From: Candidatus Omnitrophota bacterium
GTDB lineage: Bacteria > Omnitrophota > Gorgyraeia > Zapsychrales > Zapsychraceae
Assembly (NCBI GenBank): GCA_020053475.1
Contig: JAGVNC010000027.1
Span: forward strand, 1 to 46,053
DNA: 46,053 nt
Direction of reading: 5' to 3'
In this document: in pieces, positions 27,978 through 36,118 of the stretch
How the letters are laid out: every line of letters starts with the position of its first letter
Position numbering within the stretch: the first letter of the stretch is position 1
Translations under genes and position numbers: made by a program
The notes under the pieces: model-generated
Seen by the model: the letters and a program-made list of their open reading frames with translations, nothing else
The model's database searches: none
Told to the model about the DNA's origin: nothing

Positions 27978-30350
27978 GTGACCCAATATTTTGCACATAG
28001 CGCCAACAAAGCTGGTAGTCCATGGGAGCCGCTGAAAGAACATCTCCAATGCGTTGCTAAGCGTGCGAGTGAATACGCCGATGTGTTTGGAGCCAAAGAA
28101 GAAGCCGCAATCGCTGGGTTATGGCATGACCTCGGCAAATATTCAGAATTATTCACCAAACGATTGAGAGGAGAAATGAGCGGGCTTGATCACTGGAGTA
28201 CGGGAGCATTGGCAACACTTATTAGTTTTAGAGATAAAGCTGTGGCGGCCGGTTTAGCTGTTCAGGGACATCATATTGGACTTCAAGAAGGTTTTAGCCA
28301 GAGAATCCGAGACGATCTTGATATCACCCGATTATCTGACCCGGCGACACACCCACTTGGATTGACGTTGACTGAACCTAACATCAAAGCCCTTCTTGAA
28401 CGTTTTAAAGCCGATGAATTTGTAATGCCTTCCGCTCCCCAAGTGCCACTTTATGATTTTGTTGCACCATCGGCTGCTGCTATGCTGGATGTGCGAATGC
28501 TTTTTTCTGCTTTGGTGGATGCTGATTATATTGAAACTGAAGCACATTTTGAGGGAAAGTCAGACGGGACAAAGGTGTATCGTTACGAAGGTCCAGGTCT
28601 GCAAGCCAAAAAGGCCTTTGAAATTCTATCGGTGCACTTGGAGGAGCTTGAACGCGTAACGAAATCTTCTCAAAGCGTGCGAAGAATTCGCAAACATCTG
28701 CTCGACACTTGCCTGAAAAAAGCTGGCTTGCCTACGGGTATTTTTACTCTTACGGCTCCAACTGGTGCGGGAAAAACATTGGCGATGCTGGCCTTCGCGT
28801 TAAAGCATTCCATCGCTAATACCAAAATCCGCCGTATTGTTATGGTCGTGCCATTTTTAAGTATTATTGAGCAAACGGCAAAAGTCTATCGACAGTTATT
28901 TGAACCTCATTTGGGGTCGCTTTACATTCTTGAACATCATAGTCTCGTTGGGGCAAGTAGAGAAGGGCGTGGAGATCAATTGAATCTGGATAATGAAGAG
29001 GAGGCCCGTCGTTTGGCTCGGCTATTGGCGGAAAATTGGGATGCGCCGCTGGTCATCACAACAAGTGTACAGCTTTTTGAGTCACTTTTTGCCAATTCAC
29101 CTGCCAAGTGCAGGAAACTGCACCGCCTTGCCGACAGTATTATCCTGTTCGATGAAGTTCAGACGCTTCCGTCTCGTATCGTGATTCCTTCATTAGCCGC
29201 TTTGTCGCGCTTTACAGAACGCTACGGTTGTACGGTTGTTTTCTCAACAGCTACGCAGCCAGCCTTTGATCACCTAAGCGAGAAAGTGAAACCATACGCA
29301 ACAACAGGTTGGCGTCCCCAGAATATTGTGGAAGATTCACTATCTATTTTTAATCAGGCGCGTCGGGTCCAAATTGATTGGCAAGTTGAGCAAACTCGTT
29401 CTTGGGAGTCCGTTGCCGGAGACTTGGCAAAAAATGAAAATTCGCAGTCTCTTTGCATTGTGAATCTAAAACGACACGCGCAAATACTCACAATGCATTT
29501 GTACAAATTAATAGATAAAGACGGGTTATTCCACCTTTCCACGAACATGTGCCCTGCTCACCGCGTGAAAGTTTTGAAAGAAGTTTGCGTGCGGCTCAGA
29601 CCAGACAATTTGCGTCCGTGTCGTTTAATTTCGACTCAATGTGTTGAGGCTGGTGTGGATATCGATTTCCCCGTTGCCTGGCGCGCCTTCGGGCCGCTTG
29701 ATGCTATCGCCCAAGCTGCTGGACGCTGTAATAGGGAGGGGCGGCTGGACGGCCTTGGCCGAATGGTTGTTTTTCTACCTGAAAAAGAACATGATAGGGA
29801 ATACCTCTATCCACCTGGTGGCTATAAGCAGGCGACGGAGACTACAAGAACGCTATTTGAGGAAAAAAAGAATGAGGCTTTTAGAAAAGGTATTTCTTTC
29901 GAGAATATTTTTGACATTTACGATCCTGAGTTATTCAATCAATACTACAGATTGCTTTACAGTTTGACTCGCGCAACTGAATTGGATCTCGATCTCGAGG
30001 ATGCATTGCAACGGCGTTCTTTTGTGGATGTGGCCCAGCATTACCGTTTGATTGGTCCAAGTATCAATGTGCTCGTGCCCTATTCGGATGAAATTGATTT
30101 ATTTGAATCATTAAAGAGGCGGCTCGATAAGGAGGGGCGATTAACGCGTCAATGGATCCAGGACGCGAGACCACTGACCGTCAGTTTGTACCGTCCTAAA
30201 AGCGGTGATACTGTTTGGAATTATCTTTATCCTGTGCCTTTGGGATGTGGTGAACAAGCCGACGACTGGTTTATTTATTTAAACAAAGAAGATTACGATT
30301 CGTTGCTTGGTCTCAAACCGCCTGATGAGGGTGGAGCGTGGATGACATAA
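27978..30350 (+). CDS. cas3: CRISPR-associated helicase/nuclease Cas3 (HD + DEAH), type I-C
   Basis: GLWHDLGKYSELF HD, LTAPTGAGKTLAMLAFAL Walker A, ILFDEVQTLP, STQCVEAGVDIDFPVAWR; GTG start. Confidence 0.93.
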   Translation: MTQYFAHSANKAGSPWEPLKEHLQCVAKRASEYADVFGAKEEAAIAGLWHDLGKYSELFTKRLRGEMSGLDHWSTGALATLISFRDKAVAAGLAVQGHHIGLQEGFSQRIRDDLDITRLSDPATHPLGLTLTEPNIKALLERFKADEFVMPSAPQVPLYDFVAPSAAAMLDVRMLFSALVDADYIETEAHFEGKSDGTKVYRYEGPGLQAKKAFEILSVHLEELERVTKSSQSVRRIRKHLLDTCLKKAGLPTGIFTLTAPTGAGKTLAMLAFALKHSIANTKIRRIVMVVPFLSIIEQTAKVYRQLFEPHLGSLYILEHHSLVGASREGRGDQLNLDNEEEARRLARLLAENWDAPLVITTSVQLFESLFANSPAKCRKLHRLADSIILFDEVQTLPSRIVIPSLAALSRFTERYGCTVVFSTATQPAFDHLSEKVKPYATTGWRPQNIVEDSLSIFNQARRVQIDWQVEQTRSWESVAGDLAKNENSQSLCIVNLKRHAQILTMHLYKLIDKDGLFHLSTNMCPAHRVKVLKEVCVRLRPDNLRPCRLISTQCVEAGVDIDFPVAWRAFGPLDAIAQAAGRCNREGRLDGLGRMVVFLPEKEHDREYLYPPGGYKQATETTRTLFEEKKNEAFRKGISFENIFDIYDPELFNQYYRLLYSLTRATELDLDLEDALQRRSFVDVAQHYRLIGPSINVLVPYSDEIDLFESLKRRLDKEGRLTRQWIQDARPLTVSLYRPKSGDTVWNYLYPVPLGCGEQADDWFIYLNKEDYDSLLGLKPPDEGGAWMT

Positions 30351-30365
30351 AGGTCAGGCTAATAC

Positions 30366-30391
30366 AAAAGGGGGACAATAGTCCCCCTTTT
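30366..30391. terminator. Bidirectional intrinsic terminator between cas3 and the minus-strand crRNA-like gene
   Basis: AAAAGGGGGAC-AATA-GTCCCCCTTTT, perfect 11-bp stem. Confidence 0.85.
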
Positions 30392-30412
30392 GATTTAAAA
30401 ACACTAAATTTT

Positions 30413-30444
30413 GTTTCAATCCACGCGTTTCTATTAGACGCGAC
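30413..30444 (-). repeat. Orphan degenerate type I-C CRISPR repeat
   Basis: 24/32 identity to array repeat; first 6 and last 15 nt identical; stem changes C7-G17 to T7-A17 and C9-G15 to T9-A15. Confidence 0.85.
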
Positions 30445-30451
30445 TATAGAT

Positions 30452-30479
30452 ATAATAGCAAAAAATTTAAATGTTGCAA
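30452..30479 (-). promoter_or_regulatory. Promoter of the crRNA-like RNA
   Basis: TTGCAA (30479-30474), 16-nt spacer, TATTAT (30457-30452); predicted start at the first base of the repeat. Confidence 0.55.
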
Positions 30480-30503
30480 TATAAAAACAATATATTTTGA
30501 ATG

Positions 30504-30532
30504 TTGACAATTCCTGATTTTCTTATTAATAT
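30504..30532 (+). promoter_or_regulatory. Promoter of the NYN gene
   Basis: TTGACA-N17-TAATAT. Confidence 0.7.
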
Positions 30533-30574
30533 AATCGTAAGTATTCATTAGGATCATTGAAACGAAGGGTGTTT

Positions 30575-31066
30575 ATGATCAATAAATCCAACAATTTTGC
30601 TTTTCTCGACAGTCAGAATCTCAATTTGGGGATTAAACAGCAAGGCTGGATCCTCGACTTTAAAAGGTTCCGGGTTTATCTTCAAGAGAAGTACGGGATT
30701 TCAAAGGCTTTTTTGTTTATCGGTTATATTCCGACGAATCAGAGCTTGTACACGGCTTTGCAGTCGTTCGGCTATATCCTTGTTTTTAAACCGACACTAC
30801 AGGGGGCAAAGGGGAAGATCAAGGGCAATGTCGACGCGGAATTGGTGTTACATGCTATGAAGGAGTTGCCGCATTATGACAAAGCGTTAATTGTTTCCGG
30901 AGACGGGGATTTTGCTTGCTTGATCGAATATTTGAACAAGATGAAAAAGCTCTTAAATTTGATGATTCCCGATCAAGGCCAATATTCATCGCTTTTAAGA
31001 AAATTTAATGCGGAGATTATTTTTATGAATAATTTGCGCGCAAAATTGGAATATCACCAGCCATAA
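30575..31066 (+). CDS. NYN-domain (LabA/DUF88-like, PIN-superfamily) putative RNase
   Basis: NFAFLDSQNLNLGI, GNVDAELVLHAMKE, ALIVSGDGDFACLIEYL; ATG at 30575 with GAAGGG upstream is better than the TTG at 30557. Confidence 0.85.
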   Translation: MINKSNNFAFLDSQNLNLGIKQQGWILDFKRFRVYLQEKYGISKAFLFIGYIPTNQSLYTALQSFGYILVFKPTLQGAKGKIKGNVDAELVLHAMKELPHYDKALIVSGDGDFACLIEYLNKMKKLLNLMIPDQGQYSSLLRKFNAEIIFMNNLRAKLEYHQP

Positions 31067-31160
31067 AAAAAGAGAGGCATTGCCGCGGGACGGAACCCTT
31101 TGGATAGCCTCTCATCGTGATACATTGTAAATATACTACGTTTTTCACGTAAGTCAAGGG
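31065..31160 (-). repeat. 96-bp direct repeat copy A with minus-strand promoter/operator and hairpin + T7 terminator
   Basis: Identical by eye to 31399-31494. Confidence 0.9.
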
Positions 31161-31175
31161 GAAAACCCCTTTTTT
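31158..31175 (+). terminator. Probable short terminator after NYN gene
   Basis: GGGG-AAAA-CCCC followed by TTTTTT. Confidence 0.5.
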
Positions 31176-31193
31176 CCTCCACTATTTCGGTTC

Positions 31194-31364
31194 CTAGCCG
31201 GAGCGATGTTTGCGGTACAACTGCAAGAGGTACGCGCTAACGTTATCCAGCCCGGCGGCCTTGGCGTCGGACTCGATTTGGGCTTTGTCAGTCGCCGTTG
31301 CCCGGATAGTTATCCATTCGGATTTTATTTTTTTAGTTCTGGGTGCGGCTTTTGGGTTTTGCAT
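31194..31364 (-). CDS. Small ribbon-helix-helix-like protein, 56 aa (absent from ORF track)
   Basis: AAGGAG then ATG: MQNPKAAPRTKKIKSEWITIRATATDKAQIESDAKAAGLDNVSAYLLQLYRKHRSG*. Confidence 0.7.
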   Translation of the reverse strand: MQNPKAAPRTKKIKSEWITIRATATDKAQIESDAKAAGLDNVSAYLLQLYRKHRSG

Positions 31365-31398
31365 TTTAGCTCCTTTTTATAATTTATTTGCCTCAACA

Positions 31399-31494
31399 AA
31401 AAAAAGAGAGGCATTGCCGCGGGACGGAACCCTTTGGATAGCCTCTCATCGTGATACATTGTAAATATACTACGTTTTTCACGTAAGTCAAGGG
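31399..31494 (-). repeat. 96-bp direct repeat copy B (promoter/leader of the 56-aa ORF)
   Basis: Minus strand TTGACT-N16-TATATT, TACGT-N5-ACGTA operator in spacer, GAGAGGC...GCCTCTC hairpin then T tract. Confidence 0.85.
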
Positions 31495-31552
31495 ATGAAT
31501 TTAGTAGAATTCGGAATGCTTTCATGGACTTGAATCGAAAGGAGTAAGGTAG

Positions 31553-32344
31553 ATGAAAATATCCTCTAAACCCCAAATACTCGAAGTTTGGGGCGAGTTT
31601 GCTTGTTTTTCGCGCCCTGAATTAAAAGTAGAACGTTTTAGTTATCCCATTATTACCCCCAGCGCGGCGCGGGGGATTTTTGACGCGATTTATTGTAAAC
31701 CTAACAGAAATCCGGTTGAGGCGCAGTTTCGCTGGCAGATTACGAAGATCGAAATGCTTGCGCCCATCGCTTATATTGCCCTGCGGCGCAATGAAGTGAA
31801 GGAGAAAATTGCTCTTGGTACGAAAACAGACCCAACAAAGTATGTCGGAGATTGGTTAGAAGGAATTGCCATGCCCGATCTTATATATGCAGACGCGGAT
31901 AAGGATTTTAGTGGAAATGATACAAAAGGTCGCACCCAGCGGCAAACCATGGCGCTTAAAAATGTGCGGTATCGTCTGACTGCTGAAATACGTCCCTTCC
32001 CTGGGCATGAAGACAAACAGCAGGCGCTTGAAGCGCAGTTCCGGCGGCGTGCCTCTCACGGGAAATGCTTTCATCAGCCGTGCATGGGCTGCCGTGAATT
32101 CCCGGCTTATTTTGAGTTGAAGGAGGTTGGTGAGGAATTGAGTGCGGTGGTTGATTATTCCCAAGATATCGGATGGATGCTCTATGATGTCTTCGACTTG
32201 CGCCGTCCCGGTTTGCCGTTGATGGAAGGAAAGAAGCCGTTTATTTCTCTGTTTCACGCGCAGATTGAGAAAGGCGTACTCGACGTTCCCGATTTCGACA
32301 GCCCCGAAGTTCTGAAACCCGAACAGGAGGCCGCCCATGCTTAA
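31553..32344 (+). CDS. cas5c: CRISPR-associated protein Cas5, type I-C (Cas5c/d)
   Basis: LEVWGEFACFSRPELKVERFSYPIITPSAARGIFDAIYCKP. Confidence 0.93.
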   Translation: MKISSKPQILEVWGEFACFSRPELKVERFSYPIITPSAARGIFDAIYCKPNRNPVEAQFRWQITKIEMLAPIAYIALRRNEVKEKIALGTKTDPTKYVGDWLEGIAMPDLIYADADKDFSGNDTKGRTQRQTMALKNVRYRLTAEIRPFPGHEDKQQALEAQFRRRASHGKCFHQPCMGCREFPAYFELKEVGEELSAVVDYSQDIGWMLYDVFDLRRPGLPLMEGKKPFISLFHAQIEKGVLDVPDFDSPEVLKPEQEAAHA

Positions 32345-34142
32345 TTTATTGATTGATTACGCAAAAACGCACGGTTTAACTATTGAACCTGGTTTCAAAC
32401 CTAAAACGGTCCGCTGGGCAATTGTTTGCGATAAAGCCGGACGCTTTCTTAATGTTCAGGAATTGGGCAATTCTGATGACAAAAAGAACAGGGGCCAAAT
32501 TTTCTCTGTATGTCCTGACCTTTCACAGCCTGAGATGAAGGCGGGCGGTTCCGGATGCCGGCATTTTCTGGTGGATAATGTTGAGGTCGTTACCTTACTT
32601 GGTAAAGAGGGCGACGTATCCGGTGATAAGAAGGCCAAAGCCAAACATGATTTTTTTGTTTCACTTCTACGGCAAGGAGCGAACGCGATGAAAGTACTCG
32701 ATAATCTCGCAGATCTTTTGGATTCAGAGGATGCGCTCTCTGCAATCCAACGGGCGTTTGCCGCGAAACGCTTTAAACCGACGTATAGTGTAACGTTCGC
32801 CATTACCGGGCGTGTGCCGATGTTTTTGGTTGAAGACAATGCTTGGCACGACTGGTGGCGAGGCTTCCGCCAATCCCTGCTTGCCGGGAAATCCGCAAAG
32901 AGAAGAGGGTCTTCTAAAACAGTTTCAGATCAGATTTCCATGAACAAATCGATGCGCTGTTTTGCCAGTGGTGGATTTGTGGAACCCGCATCAACTCATC
33001 CTAAAATCGAAGGATTGTCTGATGTCGGCGGATTGTCCATGGGGGATGTCCTGGCGGGATTTAAACAGGAATCTTTTTGTTCATATTTTCTGATTCAATC
33101 AGAAAATGCCGCTGTCTCCGGAGACATGGCCGCGGCTTATCGCGGTGGCTTGAATGATTTAATCAAAAATCATTCACGGCGTTTGACCAGTGCCAAAGTT
33201 GTTCACTGGTATGCGGGTAAGAAGGAAGTTCCCAATGAACTGGATCCATTAAACTGGCTTGTCGATGTTGAGGATACCGATACGGCTGAGCGTGACGCTC
33301 AGAACAGGGCACGTTCTTTGCTGGATTCCATTCGCTCTGGTGAACGTTCGGAACTGTTGCATTATCGTTTCTACTCATTGACGTTATCGGGAGCTTCCGG
33401 CCGCGTTATGATCCGTGATTGGATTGAGGGGCAGTTTGGGGAATTGGCCGCGAATATTGATGCGTGGTTCAGTGATCTCGCCATTGTCCGGCGAGACGGA
33501 GACACACTTGCCAAGCGTCCCAAATTTCTGGCAGTTTTGGGCGGACTTGTTCGCGAATTGAAGGATATTCCTCCTCCCGTTGAAGCAAAGCTTTGGCGTG
33601 TGGCCGTTCGCAAAGAACCGATTCCAGAGTTCGTTATGGCCCAGGCGCTTTCCCGTGTCAAAGTGGATGTTATTCAAGATGAACCCATGAGCCATGCCCG
33701 CATGGGATTACTAAAAGCCTATCACATAAGGAAAGGAGACAAGAATATGCAGCCTTACTTAAATGAGGACCATCCAAATCCGGCGTATCATTGCGGGAGG
33801 TTGATGGCAATGTATGCCGACCTGCAGTATGCGGCGTTGGGAGACGTAGGTGCCGGTGTGATTCAGCGCTATTATGCCTCCGCCAGTGCCACCCCCGCAC
33901 TGATTCTCGGGCGGCTCAGCCGCGGCAGCCAGTTCCATCTTAACAAGCTGGAGGGAGGCCTTGCGCATTGGTACGAGCAACGTTTGGCTTCCATTTGGGG
34001 GCGTATTCAAGACGCACCTCCGAAAGTTTTGACGCTTGAAGAACAAAGTCTTTTTGCCTTAGGATACTATCAGCAAAAGGCAGCCCCGCGAAAGAGTGCT
34101 AGTGATAATAATCAGCAACAATCTAATGTGAAGGAGAAATAA
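32337..34142 (+). CDS. cas8c: CRISPR-associated protein Cas8c/Csd1
   Basis: Position between cas5c and cas7c; [46 protein letters not shown]. Confidence 0.9.
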   Translation: MLNLLIDYAKTHGLTIEPGFKPKTVRWAIVCDKAGRFLNVQELGNSDDKKNRGQIFSVCPDLSQPEMKAGGSGCRHFLVDNVEVVTLLGKEGDVSGDKKAKAKHDFFVSLLRQGANAMKVLDNLADLLDSEDALSAIQRAFAAKRFKPTYSVTFAITGRVPMFLVEDNAWHDWWRGFRQSLLAGKSAKRRGSSKTVSDQISMNKSMRCFASGGFVEPASTHPKIEGLSDVGGLSMGDVLAGFKQESFCSYFLIQSENAAVSGDMAAAYRGGLNDLIKNHSRRLTSAKVVHWYAGKKEVPNELDPLNWLVDVEDTDTAERDAQNRARSLLDSIRSGERSELLHYRFYSLTLSGASGRVMIRDWIEGQFGELAANIDAWFSDLAIVRRDGDTLAKRPKFLAVLGGLVRELKDIPPPVEAKLWRVAVRKEPIPEFVMAQALSRVKVDVIQDEPMSHARMGLLKAYHIRKGDKNMQPYLNEDHPNPAYHCGRLMAMYADLQYAALGDVGAGVIQRYYASASATPALILGRLSRGSQFHLNKLEGGLAHWYEQRLASIWGRIQDAPPKVLTLEEQSLFALGYYQQKAAPRKSASDNNQQQSNVKEK

Positions 34143-34144
34143 TT

Positions 34145-35128
34145 ATGATTACACCTATCGCCAACCGTTATGAATTTCTATTTCTTTTCGACTGTCAGAA
34201 CGGTAACCCTAACGGTGACCCGGATGCCGGCAACGCCCCTCGCATGGATCCGCAAGACATGCGTGGTCTAGTTTCCGACGTTGCCATTAAGAGACGCATT
34301 CGTAATTACGTGCAGGTCAGTCGAGGCAACGAGCCGCCTTATTCCATATTTGTGGAACATGCAACAAACCTGAACAGGCCTATTGCTAAGGCCCATGAGG
34401 AGACCGGTGGTCTCCCTGATGAAAAGAAAGGTGCAGGAAAGGATAAGGTGGAGGCGGCCAAACAATGGGTTTGTCGCAATTTTTATGATGTGCGTGCTTT
34501 TGGTGCTGTGATGAGTACTGGAGCTAACGCTGGCCAGGTGCGTGGTCCTGTTCAAGTCGCATTTTCACGTTCAGTGGATCCAATATTGCCTCTTGACGCT
34601 TCAATTACCCGCATGGCTGTTACGGAAAATGTTAAAGGAATCAGATCCAGTGCTGAAATTAAAAAATGGGAGGATGATCAACCAGAAGATAAACTCCGAA
34701 CCATGGGTCGTAAATCATTGATTCCTTATGGCCTTTATATCGGCAAAGGATTCATCAGCGCTAACTTGGCTGACCCAGTTCATGGCGGCACGGGTTTTTC
34801 AGAGGACGATCTAAAATTGCTTTTTGAAGCGATTCTTAACATGTATGAGCATGATCGTTCCAGCAGCAAGGGATTGATGACCGTTCATCCCGAATATACG
34901 TTCGTCTTCAAGCACGTTGGCACAGACAAAGACAAAGAGCAGCGTGCCAGGCAAGCCAAGCTTGGCTGTGCTCCAGCCCATAAACTTTTTGACTTGGTGG
35001 AAAGCAAGATTCCCCATATCAAAGAGCCCCGGTCAATCAAAGACTATGGCAAGTTGCCAACTCTGGAAGAGATCCGATTGGCATTACCCGTAGGTATGGA
35101 AGTCTATCGGATGGATAAATTGAATTGA
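34145..35128 (+). CDS. cas7c: CRISPR-associated protein Cas7/Csd2, type I-C
   Basis: [50 protein letters not shown]. Confidence 0.95.
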   Translation: MITPIANRYEFLFLFDCQNGNPNGDPDAGNAPRMDPQDMRGLVSDVAIKRRIRNYVQVSRGNEPPYSIFVEHATNLNRPIAKAHEETGGLPDEKKGAGKDKVEAAKQWVCRNFYDVRAFGAVMSTGANAGQVRGPVQVAFSRSVDPILPLDASITRMAVTENVKGIRSSAEIKKWEDDQPEDKLRTMGRKSLIPYGLYIGKGFISANLADPVHGGTGFSEDDLKLLFEAILNMYEHDRSSSKGLMTVHPEYTFVFKHVGTDKDKEQRARQAKLGCAPAHKLFDLVESKIPHIKEPRSIKDYGKLPTLEEIRLALPVGMEVYRMDKLN

Positions 35129-35151
35129 TTACAATATAAGGTGAACCCAGT

Positions 35152-35739
35152 ATGACCTTAAAACCTTCCATTTACCCCCTCAAACTCACCCTCTCCCACA
35201 CCCGTCCACCCATCTGGCGGAGGGTGGAGGTGCCGGCGGATATTTCGCTTTACCGTCTGGCGGCGGTCATCATAACGGCCATGGGCTGGTCCGGCGGGCA
35301 TTTGCACCAGTTTCGGATCGGAGAGGAATATTACGGCATTCCTCACGAAGATGATCTCTCGGAAACAATTGACGAACGGAAGGTATCGCTCAAAAGTATT
35401 GTCGACCAGGGAATTAAGAAATTCATTTTCGAATACGACTTCGGCGACGGCTGGGAGCACGTGGTCGAGTTTGAAGGGACCATAGAGCCGTCGAAAGGTG
35501 CCAAGTACCCGCGCTGTACCGCCGGCGCGCGGTGTTGTCCGCCTGAAGATTGCGGCGGCCCTCCGGGTTATGAGGATTTCCTGCAAGCGATCCGTGACCC
35601 AAAGCATCCTGAACACGAGTCCATGCGTGAATGGATCGGCGGGGATTTTGATCCAGAAAAATTTTATCTTAATGCCCTCTCTGATCTTGCCGACGCCTCG
35701 GAAAGCATGGAAGAAGAGTGGAATGAACATTTTGAATAA
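35152..35739 (+). CDS. Plasmid pRiA4b ORF-3 family protein
   Basis: LKLTLSHTRPPIWRRVEVPADISLYRLAAVIITAMGW...HLHQFRI, FEYDFGDGWEHVVEFEG. Confidence 0.9.
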   Translation: MTLKPSIYPLKLTLSHTRPPIWRRVEVPADISLYRLAAVIITAMGWSGGHLHQFRIGEEYYGIPHEDDLSETIDERKVSLKSIVDQGIKKFIFEYDFGDGWEHVVEFEGTIEPSKGAKYPRCTAGARCCPPEDCGGPPGYEDFLQAIRDPKHPEHESMREWIGGDFDPEKFYLNALSDLADASESMEEEWNEHFE

Positions 35740-35773
35740 AGAAAGGTCACAATTTCTCTCTTCTGAAAGATAA

Positions 35774-36058
35774 TTGGATGAAAAGGCAGTTGTCGAGGAA
35801 TCCTCGATAACTGCTTCGGACGGAAAAAAGTATAAAATGAAACATTACAGCCTCGAAGCGATCATCGCTGTAGGTTACAGGGTCAATTCCGCCCGCGGCA
35901 CTCAGTTTCGCATTTGGGCCACGGACCGGCTGAAAAGCTATATCCTCAAAGGTTTCGCAATCGATAAAGACAGGTTTATTAAAGGCTCGAAATTTGACGC
36001 GCGGTATTTTGATGAATTGCTCGAAGAGTGGCGGGTGGGGGCAAATAACTTAGCATAA
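35774..36058 (+). pseudogene. RhuM-family fragment
   Basis: SSITASDGKKYKMKHYSLEAIIAVGYRVNSARGTQFRIWATDRLKSYILKGFAIDKDRF...FDARYFDELLEEWR; N-terminal domain missing, in-frame stop just upstream, only a TTG start. Confidence 0.7.
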
Positions 36059-36070
36059 TGTCTCAGGCGT

Positions 36071-36100
36071 ACTCTGAAAAAGTCTTGACTTTTTCAGAGT
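36071..36100. promoter_or_regulatory. Perfect 14-bp inverted repeat over a TTGACT -35-like box, upstream of the AAA ATPase
   Basis: ACTCTGAAAAAGTC-TT-GACTTTTTCAGAGT. Confidence 0.75.
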
Positions 36101-36118
36101 ATAGTATAGACTTCAAGT

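Larger units (their letters stand above)
30366..30445 (-). ncRNA. Candidate crRNA-like RNA (mini-CRISPR: one degenerate repeat + spacer-like guide + terminator), CreA/CreR-like
   Basis: Repeat GTCGCGTCTAATAGAAACGCGTGGATTGAAAC (complement of 30413-30444), guide AAAATTTAGTGTTTTTAAATC..., terminator, promoter TTGCAA-N16-TATTAT. Confidence 0.65.

Noticed and set aside
27965-27980. AAAATTGAGTG at the cas3 start resembles guide AAAATTTAGTG of the crRNA-like RNA (10/11)
   Set aside because: Flanking bases are AGG rather than the TTC PAM and similarity stops after 11 nt; weaker than the NYN promoter site. Kept only as a possible secondary site.
30556-30563. ATTGAAAC in the NYN 5' UTR, same as the repeat 3' end
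   Set aside because: Only 8 nt; no stem or upstream repeat part, so chance is likely.
30557-30574. TTG start of the NYN ORF in the track
   Set aside because: ATG at 30575 has better RBS spacing and the added residues are not part of the NYN fold.
31210-31464. Plus-strand 84-aa ORF
   Set aside because: Antisense to the better supported 56-aa RHH-like ORF and runs into the 96-bp repeat; no RBS seen.
35158-35730. Minus-strand 190-aa ORF
   Set aside because: Shadow of the pRiA4b ORF-3 gene in codon-biased sequence.
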